NCBI GenBank assembly: GCA_016787265.1 | Contig: JAEUVF010000010.1 | Span: 1-64,000, forward strand | Direction of reading: 5' to 3' | From: Flavipsychrobacter sp. | GTDB lineage: Bacteria; Bacteroidota; Bacteroidia; Chitinophagales; Chitinophagaceae | DNA length: 64,000 bases | Part shown: positions 45,519 to 53,221 of the stretch, piece by piece | Layout: each line of letters starts with the position of its first letter | Numbering within the stretch: position 1 is the stretch's first letter | Made by a program: the position numbers and the translations under genes | The notes under the pieces: generated by a model | Told to the model about the DNA's origin: nothing | What the model saw: only the letters and a program-made list of their open reading frames with translations | Databases searched by the model: none

Positions 45519-46382
45519 TCCATAGCTTTCCCAAAGCAGTGCAGCCACTTTCCTGGCCAGTACCCAGCCTTCGTTTTCGGGTTCCCAGCTTTGATCCTGC
45601 TGGTTTTTGGTAATGATGGAGAAGATATAAGGGCCTTTGGGAGCCATTACCAGCAAAGTTTCGCTCCTGGAAGCATTCACAGCACCATTTTTAGAGGCAA
45701 TAAAAACAGTGGGTGGGTGAACGGAAATAGCTTCTTCGTCCCAGAAATTTCTTCCCATAATACGTAGCATCTGATCGGAAGCCGCTTTATCAATCAATTG
45801 TCCGCGATACATCCTTTCCATCAGCGTCCCTATTTCACGGGGTGTTGTTTGTCCCCATCCATACATCTGCTGATTTTCTTTTCTTCCGGGTGTTCTGGAG
45901 TTTACCCGGGTGTATTCTAACCCGAGTTCCGCCATTAGCTCATTAATACGGGTACCTGTACCGGCCAGCGATTGCAGCCATAAACTGGCGGTATTATCAC
46001 TGGTGGTCATCATTAGCATCATTACTTTCGCCAGCTGTATGGTTTCACCATCCCTGAAAGAGCCTAGTATATCTTCTCCTTCATACAGGAGGGAATCTTT
46101 GTAGATCAGGGGTTGGTGATAGGATAGTTCTTTCTTTTTAAGCTTGTCCATAATTCCAATCAGAATGGGAATCTTCACCATGCTGGCGGTTGGGAAAATA
46201 GTATCTGCCTGAATGGATACTGTTTTGCCTGTTTTAAGGTGTTTTACATAAATACCAACATCTCCCTTAAAATCCGCCGTAAGTTGGCGGAGTTTGTACT
46301 CCAGCTTCCTGTCAGTTTTTTGTGCTACAGAGTTGATTGAAATACAAATAATTAGAATAGCAAAGCAAAATCTATTAACCAT
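45513..46382 (-). CDS. class A beta-lactamase-like serine hydrolase
   Basis: The protein is 289 aa. The signal peptide is FCFAILIICISINSVAQ. The active-site S-x-x-K is in FPTASMVKIPI near residue 68; TTSDN near 129 supplies the SDN loop; the third box reads SKNGAVN instead of the usual KTG. An omega-loop-type Glu may be in GRKENQQMYGWG. It has the class A fold and acts in the periplasm, either as a beta-lactamase or a transpeptidase-like hydrolase. The changed KTG box makes true resistance activity uncertain. Confidence 0.82.
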   Translation of the reverse strand: MVNRFCFAILIICISINSVAQKTDRKLEYKLRQLTADFKGDVGIYVKHLKTGKTVSIQADTIFPTASMVKIPILIGIMDKLKKKELSYHQPLIYKDSLLYEGEDILGSFRDGETIQLAKVMMLMMTTSDNTASLWLQSLAGTGTRINELMAELGLEYTRVNSRTPGRKENQQMYGWGQTTPREIGTLMERMYRGQLIDKAASDQMLRIMGRNFWDEEAISVHPPTVFIASKNGAVNASRSETLLVMAPKGPYIFSIITKNQQDQSWEPENEGWVLARKVAALLWESYGK

Positions 46383-46406
46383 AGTAAAGGTTTATATTTT
46401 CTGACA

Positions 46407-46976
46407 TTACCGATAATAGCCAATTTTCTCAATTTCCTCCCTAACCGGTTCGGGTACGAGAAAATGTATATCATTACCTGCCTTTATTTGATCACGGATG
46501 AAAGTGGCGGATATATCCAAGAGGGGTGCTTTTACTTCTGTAATATTCGCATGCAGGGATGTATTTACCGGGAAACCTGGTCTTGGGTAAACATAAAAAG
46601 CGGCTCGTTGAACCAATGTTTCAGCATTCTTCCATTTATGCAGGTTCTGCAATCCATCACTTCCCATCACGATGCTGAATTCGTGCTGAGGAAATTTCTC
46701 TTCCAGGTATATCAGGGTATCAATGGTGTAAGAGGGGCGGGGCAAATGAAACTCAATATCCGTAGTCCGCAATCGGTCAACTCCCTGGATAGCGAGCTTT
46801 GCCAGATGCAGGCGGTGATACTCATTTAAAAGACCATTGGAAGGTTTGAACGGATTCTGAGGTGATATTACCAACCAAACCTGTTGAAGATCAGTCTGAT
46901 AGGCCATTTGATGGGCTACGATACAGTGGCCTGTATGAATGGGGTTGAAGGAACCGAAATACAAACCGATTTTCAT
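46407..46976 (-). CDS. nadD: nicotinate-nucleotide adenylyltransferase
   Basis: The protein is 189 aa. GLYFGSFNPIHTGHCIVAHQ near the N-terminus is the HxGH-type nucleotidyltransferase motif; SATFIRDQIKAG near 157 is the C-terminal ISSTxIR equivalent. It makes deamido-NAD in NAD biosynthesis; nadA lies 5 kb away. It starts eight bases downstream of the feoA stop and is probably in its transcript. Confidence 0.93.
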   Translation of the reverse strand: MKIGLYFGSFNPIHTGHCIVAHQMAYQTDLQQVWLVISPQNPFKPSNGLLNEYHRLHLAKLAIQGVDRLRTTDIEFHLPRPSYTIDTLIYLEEKFPQHEFSIVMGSDGLQNLHKWKNAETLVQRAAFYVYPRPGFPVNTSLHANITEVKAPLLDISATFIRDQIKAGNDIHFLVPEPVREEIEKIGYYR

Positions 46977-46984
46977 GTGCTGTA

Positions 46985-47209
46985 TTAAAGTTCTTCTACA
47001 AAAATATTACGCGCCTCGTCCAGGCGGAGGCTTAGATTATAGCCTGACACAGTAATTGCTATCGGGTCACCCAACGGAGCAATCTGTTCCACACGAATCT
47101 TTTCTCCAGGCACACATCCCATTTCCATTAGTTTGAGAAATATTTCATTGTTCTCAAAACTCTTTATCACGACCGTACGGCCGATTCCTATTTCTGATAA
47201 TCGTTTCAT
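46985..47209 (-). CDS. FeoA-domain protein
   Basis: I choose the ATG at 47209 (74 aa, MKRLSEIGIG), the usual FeoA length, because a TAnnTTTG box sits 11 bases upstream; longer starts at 47239 or 47275 would precede that box. The SH3-like fold is shown by LKLMEMGCVPGEKIRV and ISLRL-type strands. FeoA normally assists the FeoB ferrous iron transporter, but no feoB is in this window. Confidence 0.85.
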   Translation of the reverse strand: MKRLSEIGIGRTVVIKSFENNEIFLKLMEMGCVPGEKIRVEQIAPLGDPIAITVSGYNLSLRLDEARNIFVEEL

Positions 47210-47220
47210 ATTTCCTTCTC

Positions 47221-47247
47221 CAAAACTACGAACGGCCATTAAATTTG
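47221..47247. promoter_or_regulatory. divergent promoters of feoA and ybeY
   Basis: On the minus strand TAGTTTTG (47228-47221) and on the plus strand TAAATTTG (47240-47247) both match TAnnTTTG perfectly. They lie 11 bases apart, so polymerases on the two promoters must compete. Confidence 0.65.
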
Positions 47248-47258
47248 TTTTACGAATT

Positions 47259-47708
47259 ATGGAAATGATGCACAAAGCTACCGATAATATCTCCTTTCAC
47301 TACCAGGTGTCTGGATTTAAGTTCCCAAACAGAACAGCGTTAAAAACCTTCCTGCTGCAGCTCTTTAAAAGAGAAAAAAAATCACTGGAACAACTTAATT
47401 ATATATTCTGTACCGATGAGTACCTTTTGGAAATCAACCGGAGTTTTCTCCAGCACGATTATTACACTGACATAATCAGCTTCGAACTAGCCGATAAAAA
47501 GCAAGCTTCCCAAGGAGAAATTTATATTAGCATTGATCGGGTAAAGGAAAATGCCCGGGAAATAGGAGAATCCTTTCAGCGGGAGTTACACCGTGTAATC
47601 TTTCATGGAGCCTTACACCTCTGTGGTTATCGGGACAAGTCGATAAAAGAAGCTACTTTGATGCGTGACAAGGAAAACGAGTACCTCAAATTATACTTCA
47701 ACAACTAA
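47259..47708 (+). CDS. ybeY: endoribonuclease YbeY (16S rRNA maturation)
   Basis: The protein is 149 aa from the ATG at 47259, chosen because the TAAATTTG box ends 11 bases upstream; an ATG at 47268 is an alternative. The metal-binding motif HGALHLCGYRD (HxxxHxxGxxH type, last His replaced by Asp) lies near residue 115, and DIISFEL near 70 is typical. It processes the 3' end of 16S rRNA and takes part in ribosome quality control. The last position of the zinc triad being Asp is known among Bacteroidota members, as far as I recall. Confidence 0.92.
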   Translation: MEMMHKATDNISFHYQVSGFKFPNRTALKTFLLQLFKREKKSLEQLNYIFCTDEYLLEINRSFLQHDYYTDIISFELADKKQASQGEIYISIDRVKENAREIGESFQRELHRVIFHGALHLCGYRDKSIKEATLMRDKENEYLKLYFNN

Positions 47709-47710
47709 CC

Positions 47711-47726
47711 TGTTCCACGTGGAACA
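47711..47726. promoter_or_regulatory. parS centromere site
   Basis: TGTTCCACGTGGAACA is a perfect 16-bp palindrome fitting the general bacterial parS consensus TGTTnCACGTGnAACA bound by ParB. Confidence 0.85.
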
Positions 47727-47879
47727 TGCTGAACATATAAATTAAACCTGAGGGTTATCAACTTAGGTATTTCTCTTTAAATTGTTTAAATAAAGAATGA
47801 AGCGTTTACCTTGAAATACTGTTAGATAGAAAGGGATGACATCGTATAAAGTTCCCAGAAACAATTTTACCCGTTTTTC

Positions 47880-47909
47880 TAATGCCGCAGGTCATAATGT
47901 GCGGCATTA
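47880..47909. other. perfect 10-bp inverted repeat
   Basis: TAATGCCGCA pairs with TGCGGCATTA across a 10-base loop between the two parS sites. There is no T-tract on either side, so it is not an ordinary terminator. Confidence 0.6.
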
Positions 47910-48245
47910 CTATCTACATCACAGAAGGAAGAATAACCGAACATTTACTGACTTTTATGGTGAGATAAGTGATCACTCCTTGATTTCTCAGGATAAAGAA
48001 TAAAGGTTCATCTCTTTTGGAGGAGGGGGAAGCGAGGTCTGATTCGGATCGGAGGCTTAGATATATAAATATATATGAGTCGTAAAGATGGTTTTTTATC
48101 CAAAACTAAAATTGAACCTAGTGAAGGTAGGGCAAGATTCATTCCTGTTTGAATTGTTGAGATGCTGTTTAAATTTCAGTTTAACCATAATACGACAATA
48201 TTTGGCGCTCCTGGAATAGAGCTGTTGGGTTTAGTAAATACATAT

Positions 48246-48261
48246 CGTTCCACGTGGAACA
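48246..48261. promoter_or_regulatory. second parS site, one-base variant
   Basis: CGTTCCACGTGGAACA differs from the first site only in its outermost base. It lies 60 bp before mnmG, 535 bp from the first copy. Confidence 0.8.
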
Positions 48262-48295
48262 ATTAGATTAATACTTATGGCTACTACGAAGTGTG

Positions 48296-48303
48296 TATTT
48301 TTG
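48296..48303 (+). promoter_or_regulatory. TAnnTTTG -7 box of mnmG
   Basis: TATTTTTG matches the consensus and lies 17 bases before the mnmG ATG and 35 bases after the second parS site, so ParB binding could interfere with the -33 region. Confidence 0.5.
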
Positions 48304-48320
48304 CACCTTAAATCTTTTGA

Positions 48321-50189
48321 ATGTTTCCTGAGTACGATGTTATTGTTGTTGGAGCCGGACATGCGGGTTGTGAAGCTGCTGCTGCTGCTGCAAATATGGG
48401 TAGTTCTGTATTACTGGTTACGATGAATATGCAAACCATTGCCCAAATGAGTTGCAATCCTGCCATGGGTGGTATAGCAAAGGGACAGATTGTTCGTGAA
48501 ATAGATGCGCTGGGTGGGTACTCCGGTATCGTTACAGATCGGTCCACCATTCAGTTTAGAATGTTGAATCGTTCTAAGGGGCCTGCCATGTGGAGTCCAA
48601 GGGCTCAAAATGACCGTATGTTATTTGCAGCTACCTGGAGAGAACTATTGGAACAGACACAGCAAGTGGATTTCTACCAGGATATGGTTAAGGGCCTGAT
48701 TATTAAAGATGGCAGAGCAGCCGGTGTAATAACCGGTTTAGGGCATTCCATCCCGGCCAAGGCTGTAGTAGTTACCAGTGGAACATTCCTAAATGGAATC
48801 ATCCATATCGGGGAAAAAACCTTTGGGGGTGGGAGAGTTGCTGAAAAAGCAGCTACTGGAATTACCGAACAACTCGTTGAACTCGGCTTTGAAGCGGATC
48901 GTCTGAAAACTGGAACACCTCCCAGGATTGATGGAAGAAGCCTGGATTACTCCAAAATGGAAGAACAGAAAGGGGATGAGAGCATTGTTGGTTTTAGCTA
49001 TCTCCCTCAACCCCTGGTAAAAGCAGCCGCTCAAAGAAGTTGCTTTATTACCTATACCAATAATCAAACCCATGAATTATTGAAAACAGGGTTTGACAGA
49101 AGCCCCATGTTCACAGGAAGAATTGAAGGTGTTGGACCCCGATACTGTCCCAGTATTGAAGATAAAATCAACCGATTCGCCGACAGGGAAAGACACCAGA
49201 TCTTTGTGGAACCTGAAGGATGGAATACAGTAGAGATTTATGTGAATGGATTTTCCACCTCGCTGCCGGAAGATGTCCAATATAAAGCACTGACCTCCAT
49301 TCCGGGTTTTGAAAAGGCGAAAATGTTCCGTCCGGGTTATGCCATCGAATACGATTATTTTCCACCAACCCAGCTAACCTATAGCCTTGAAACCAAAAGA
49401 ATTCAGAACCTGTTTTTCGCCGGACAAATCAACGGAACTACCGGATATGAAGAAGCTGCCTGCCAGGGATTGATGGCAGGTATCAATGCACATCTTAAAA
49501 TCAATAATGCAGAACCTTTTATTCTAAAAAGAAGTGATGCCTATATTGGTGTCCTGATTGATGACCTGATTTCAAAAGGTACAGAGGAACCATACCGCAT
49601 GTTTACCAGCAGGGCGGAATTCCGAACCTTGTTACGCCAGGATAATGCCGACCTGCGCCTTACCGAGGCCAGTTACAGAATGGGATTAGCCAGCCAGGAA
49701 AGAATGGATGCCGTACGTTTGAAAAAAGAACAAACCGAACAGGTTAAAAAAACATTACAGGATATCTCTTTTGAACCTGCTGAACTAAACCCTTATCTGG
49801 AATCCATTCAATCAGCGCCCATTCAGCAAAAACAAAAAGCCGCCCAAATCCTGCTACGCCCAAATATAAGTTTGATCGAATTAGTCAAAGCAATACCAAG
49901 ATTTGAATCTATTCTGAATAACTTCAGAAACGATGCCATCGAACAAGCGGAAATCCAGTTAAAATATGATGTGTATATAGAAAAGGAAAAAGAACTGGTA
50001 GGGAGAATGAACCAGATGGAAAACCTCGAAATTCCGGATAGCTTTGATTATTCTAAAGTTGCAGCTATAAGTAATGAAGCCCGCGAAAAACTAAAAAGAA
50101 TCAAACCCAGAACACTTGGCCAGGCCAGCAGAATCAGTGGTATCAATCCAAGTGATGTACAAATCCTTATGGTCTATATGGGCAGATAA
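48321..50189 (+). CDS. mnmG: tRNA uridine-5-carboxymethylaminomethyl modification enzyme MnmG
   Basis: The protein is 622 aa. The FAD-binding motif VIVVGAGHAGCEAAAAAANMG is at the N-terminus; GTPPRIDGRSLDY near 195, AGQINGTTGYEEAACQGLMAG near 368 and the C-terminal QASRISGINPSDVQIL are MnmG signatures. With MnmE it modifies the wobble U34 of several tRNAs. The gene (formerly gidA) is classically found beside replication origins, which fits the parS sites directly upstream. Confidence 0.96.
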   Translation: MFPEYDVIVVGAGHAGCEAAAAAANMGSSVLLVTMNMQTIAQMSCNPAMGGIAKGQIVREIDALGGYSGIVTDRSTIQFRMLNRSKGPAMWSPRAQNDRMLFAATWRELLEQTQQVDFYQDMVKGLIIKDGRAAGVITGLGHSIPAKAVVVTSGTFLNGIIHIGEKTFGGGRVAEKAATGITEQLVELGFEADRLKTGTPPRIDGRSLDYSKMEEQKGDESIVGFSYLPQPLVKAAAQRSCFITYTNNQTHELLKTGFDRSPMFTGRIEGVGPRYCPSIEDKINRFADRERHQIFVEPEGWNTVEIYVNGFSTSLPEDVQYKALTSIPGFEKAKMFRPGYAIEYDYFPPTQLTYSLETKRIQNLFFAGQINGTTGYEEAACQGLMAGINAHLKINNAEPFILKRSDAYIGVLIDDLISKGTEEPYRMFTSRAEFRTLLRQDNADLRLTEASYRMGLASQERMDAVRLKKEQTEQVKKTLQDISFEPAELNPYLESIQSAPIQQKQKAAQILLRPNISLIELVKAIPRFESILNNFRNDAIEQAEIQLKYDVYIEKEKELVGRMNQMENLEIPDSFDYSKVAAISNEAREKLKRIKPRTLGQASRISGINPSDVQILMVYMGR

Positions 50190-50194
50190 AAGAA

Positions 50195-50241
50195 AAGGCC
50201 CTAAATAATATTATTATAAATTTTAATATTATTTAGGCCTT
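50195..50241. terminator. long AT-rich terminator hairpin between convergent genes
   Basis: An 18-bp stem with one bulged C (left arm AAGGCCC...ATTA, right arm TAATATT...GGCCTT) with a 10-base loop; a T-rich flank follows on the minus strand and a weaker one on the plus strand. Confidence 0.75.
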
Positions 50242-50257
50242 AAATTGTATAATCTAC

Positions 50258-51388
50258 TTATACCAATTCAGCTCTCCTGACAGGAATTTTCTTTCCTATC
50301 AATTTCTCAATATCCTTCAAATAGGCTCGCTCGGTAGAATCACAAAGTGATAATGCAAAACCATTTCGTCCGGCTCTGCCCGTCCGGCCAATCCGGTGAA
50401 CATAAGTTTCAGGTATATTGGGTATTTCAAAATTGACAACAAAACTCAATTCATCAATATCAATTCCGCGGGCAGCGATATCCGTTGCTACCAATGCAGT
50501 AATTTTTCCTTCCTTAAATTCAGACAATGCCCGTTGCCTCGCACCCTGGGTTTTATCACCATGAATGGCAGCAGATGTGATTCCGGACTTGTGCAGGAAT
50601 TTGGCTAACTTATCAGCTCCGTATTTTGTGCGGGTAAATATCAATACCCGCTCCGTATCCTTTTCTTTAAGAATGGGGATCAAAACATCTTTCTTAGCAT
50701 CCTTATCCAGGAACAATATTTCCTGGCGAACCAGTTCCGTTGTTGATGACACCGGGTGAACAGCAACTGTTTCAGGCTCAACCAGCATACTATCTGCTAA
50801 CTTTTTTATTTCAATGGGCATGGTTGCCGAGAAAAATAAAGTTTGTCTTTTAACCGGCAACATCCGAACGATCCGCTTCACATCATGTACAAAGCCCATA
50901 TCCAGCATCCTGTCGGCTTCATCCAGTACAAAGTAGCGGATAGTATCCAATGATAGTAAACCCTGCTGTATCAGGTCTAATAATCGCCCTGGCGTGGCAA
51001 CCAGGATATCTACACCACGATTCAATTCCTGAACCTGAGGAACCTGTGATACTCCACCAAATAAGGCAACACTTCTGAAAGGAAGATATTTCCCATAATC
51101 CCTGAAACTTTCCAACACCTGGATAGCCAATTCACGGGTAGGCGTTAAAACCAAAACCTGAATGCCTTTTGGCCTTGCTTGACTTTTCTTGTCTTCTTCC
51201 ATTAATTCCAGAACCGGAATGGCAAACCCTGCTGTTTTACCTGTACCGGTCTGGGCACAACCCAAGAGGTCTTTACGCTGACGAACAATAGGTATGGCTT
51301 TACTTTGAATAGGGGTGGGATTAGTATAACCCAAATCATTCAGCGCTCTTTGTATAGAGCCTGAAATAGCTAATTGCGAAAAACTCAC
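50258..51388 (-). CDS. DEAD-box RNA helicase (RhlE-like)
   Basis: The protein is 376 aa. Q motif PTPIQSKAIP, Walker A AQTGTGKTAGFAIP, TPTRELAIQ, DEAD box VLDEADRMLDMGF near 150, SAT motif FFSATMP and HRIGRTGRAGRNG motif VI are all present. The C-terminal tail is very short, unlike many RhlE proteins with long basic tails. It unwinds RNA in ribosome assembly or mRNA turnover. It has its own promoter (51504) and a 115-nt leader. Confidence 0.93.
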   Translation of the reverse strand: MSFSQLAISGSIQRALNDLGYTNPTPIQSKAIPIVRQRKDLLGCAQTGTGKTAGFAIPVLELMEEDKKSQARPKGIQVLVLTPTRELAIQVLESFRDYGKYLPFRSVALFGGVSQVPQVQELNRGVDILVATPGRLLDLIQQGLLSLDTIRYFVLDEADRMLDMGFVHDVKRIVRMLPVKRQTLFFSATMPIEIKKLADSMLVEPETVAVHPVSSTTELVRQEILFLDKDAKKDVLIPILKEKDTERVLIFTRTKYGADKLAKFLHKSGITSAAIHGDKTQGARQRALSEFKEGKITALVATDIAARGIDIDELSFVVNFEIPNIPETYVHRIGRTGRAGRNGFALSLCDSTERAYLKDIEKLIGKKIPVRRAELV

Positions 51389-51503
51389 GATAAAATTTTT
51401 AATAAATAAAATAGGCTAACTCAAGCCAGTGGCGTCTTAGAAACGATACAACCAGCACGAGTAGGAGAAGAATTCGCAATAGCGGCAACGAGAATAAGAA
51501 ATG

Positions 51504-51511
51504 CAAAGGTA
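51504..51511 (-). promoter_or_regulatory. TAnnTTTG promoter of the DEAD-box gene, long leader
   Basis: On the minus strand TACCTTTG (51511-51504) matches the -7 consensus, predicting a leader of about 110 nt before the ATG at 51388. Long leaders are common for cold-induced helicase mRNAs; no known thermosensor motif is recognised. Confidence 0.55.
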
Positions 51512-51546
51512 TCAATTAACAGCGGATTAAGCTGTTAAATTTAAAA

Positions 51547-52563
51547 TCAGCCACCTAATCCCGCAGCTTTACTGATTTCCAACATCCGTTCAATTGGTTT
51601 TTTTGCAGCCAGGCGTAATTGCTCATCCATCAGAATTTCAGGCGTCTCATATTCCATACACAAATACAGTTTTTCCAGTGTATTCAACTTCATATACGGA
51701 CAATCATTGCAAGCGCAACTATTATCAGGAGGTGCAGGAATGAATGTTTTAGCCGGACTTGCTTTTTGCATTTGGTGCAGAATCCCGGTTTCAGTTGCAA
51801 CGATGTAGGAAGAAGAACTATCCTGCTGCGTATATTTTAACAACTGAGTTGTACTTCCAATGAAATCAGCAATCCGAAGCAATGGTTCTTCACATTCCGG
51901 GTGCGCAATTAGCTTAGCTTCCGGATGACGCACTTTCAGTTTGGTTATTTTTTCCAGACTGAAAATCTCATGTACCATACAGGCACCATCCCACAAAACC
52001 ATATTTCTCCCAGACTTCTTATTCAGATAAGCACCTAAATTTTTATCAGGAGCAAAAATGATAGGCTGATCAACCGGTAAACTCTCTATGATCTTTTCCG
52101 CATTGCTGCTGGTGCAAATGATATCACTTAGCGCTTTAATCTCTGCAGTGCAATTGATGTAGGAGATTACGATATGATTGGGATGTTGCTCCTTAAATGC
52201 ACGAAACCGGTCGGCTGGTGCAGAATCAGCCAGTGAACAACCTGCATTCAGATCCGGTAACAGAACCTTCTTTGTTGGATTTAATATTTTGGCAGTCTCG
52301 GCCATAAAATGAACCCCGGCAAAAACTATAATATCTGCAGTAGTCTTTTCCGCCTGCTGAGCCAATCCTAAGCTATCCCCAATATAATCCGCTACATCCT
52401 GAATATCCGGCTCCTGGTAATAGTGCGCCAGCAGTATTGCATTCTTTTCTTTTTTGAGGCGTTCAATCTCATGGAACAAATCCAGGGTTGGATCAATTTC
52501 AATATCCAGGAATCCAACACGGGTTACATTTTTTTTCGCTTCTTCCATGTTAATAACTGCCAT
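51547..52563 (-). CDS. nadA: quinolinate synthase
   Basis: The protein is 338 aa. [27 protein letters not shown] near residue 43, and the three Cys ligands of the 4Fe-4S cluster in NAGCSLAD, the C of YINC or CTSS region, and CACNDCPYM are visible. It condenses iminoaspartate with dihydroxyacetone phosphate to quinolinate for NAD. No nadB or nadC is adjacent. It is transcribed away from the presumed origin region. Confidence 0.95.
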   Translation of the reverse strand: MAVINMEEAKKNVTRVGFLDIEIDPTLDLFHEIERLKKEKNAILLAHYYQEPDIQDVADYIGDSLGLAQQAEKTTADIIVFAGVHFMAETAKILNPTKKVLLPDLNAGCSLADSAPADRFRAFKEQHPNHIVISYINCTAEIKALSDIICTSSNAEKIIESLPVDQPIIFAPDKNLGAYLNKKSGRNMVLWDGACMVHEIFSLEKITKLKVRHPEAKLIAHPECEEPLLRIADFIGSTTQLLKYTQQDSSSSYIVATETGILHQMQKASPAKTFIPAPPDNSCACNDCPYMKLNTLEKLYLCMEYETPEILMDEQLRLAAKKPIERMLEISKAAGLGG

Positions 52564-53221
52564 AGTATATAATATATAATATTTTTAAAAAAATAACCTA
52601 TTACTATTAGGGCTGTGAATATGGGGATAAGATCTTTTAAATAAGTTGGAATTCTGAAAATTACCAGCTTATCCACAGTTTTCCACATCTTACAAACCTA
52701 CTGCTTTCGTTTAATGATAGTAGTTTTGCCTGCTTATTCACAACCGTGGATTTCGATTTTACTGTATAACAAATCTACTACCTTCCTGTTAGTTCGAATT
52801 GAATAAATAGGTACTTGTTCTACTTCATCCGAATCAAAACAACCCGCTTGCTGAGTTATTCCAATTCTTTCCCCGTTTTAAATTCCCACAAACCCGGCTT
52901 TTCCACCAGTTTATGAGGAGATTCACAATCAGGTGTGAATTTTAGTTTCACGAAAAGAAATTTTCGAGCTAAAACCTGCATGGAACTGGATTTTATTTGA
53001 TAAATCAGCTTCTAAACCTGTGAAACAATTTTAAAAAATAATATAAATAAATATTTTAATGTAATTAGCTTAATTCTGTCCTGTCTTTTCTTCAAACCGG
53101 GTCTGAAAGGTAGAATTGAAGCGTATTTCCGGCTTTTTCCACAATTTGTTCATAAGTTGGAATTCCTTATTTTCGCTCCTCATTTTTTGAGTATAATATA
53201 ATAGTATAATTAAATCGCACC
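52564..53221. other. candidate replication origin (oriC)
   Basis: A 658-bp gene-free, AT-rich gap between divergent nadA and the ppiD-like gene. Perfect DnaA boxes (TTATnCACA) lie at 52669-52677 and 52734-52742. One-mismatch boxes lie at 52614-52622 (minus), 52622-52630 (minus), 52679-52687 and 53135-53143. A strongly AT-rich stretch at 53027-53075 could be the unwinding element. A 14-bp direct repeat ATAAGTTGGAATTC sits at 52641-52654 and 53152-53165, near both ends. Nearby parS sites, mnmG and dnaN agree with an origin-proximal position. Dense DnaA boxes can also occur at regulatory sites, so this is a prediction. Confidence 0.6.

Larger units (their letters stand above)
47709..48320. other. 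612-bp intergenic region bracketed by parS sites
   Basis: There is no coding frame. It holds the two parS palindromes (47711 and 48246), a perfect 10-bp hairpin (47880-47909), an AT-only stretch ATATATAAATATATAT near 48059, and the mnmG promoter. No strong DnaA box was seen. Confidence 0.7.

Noticed and set aside
47209..47275. Longer FeoA starting inside ybeY
   Set aside because: The extra residues show no family resemblance, and a perfect minus-strand -7 promoter box lies between the long and the short start.
48320..50189. oriC directly upstream of mnmG
   Set aside because: That gap has parS sites but only weak DnaA-box matches; the cluster of good boxes is at 52.6-53.2 kb.
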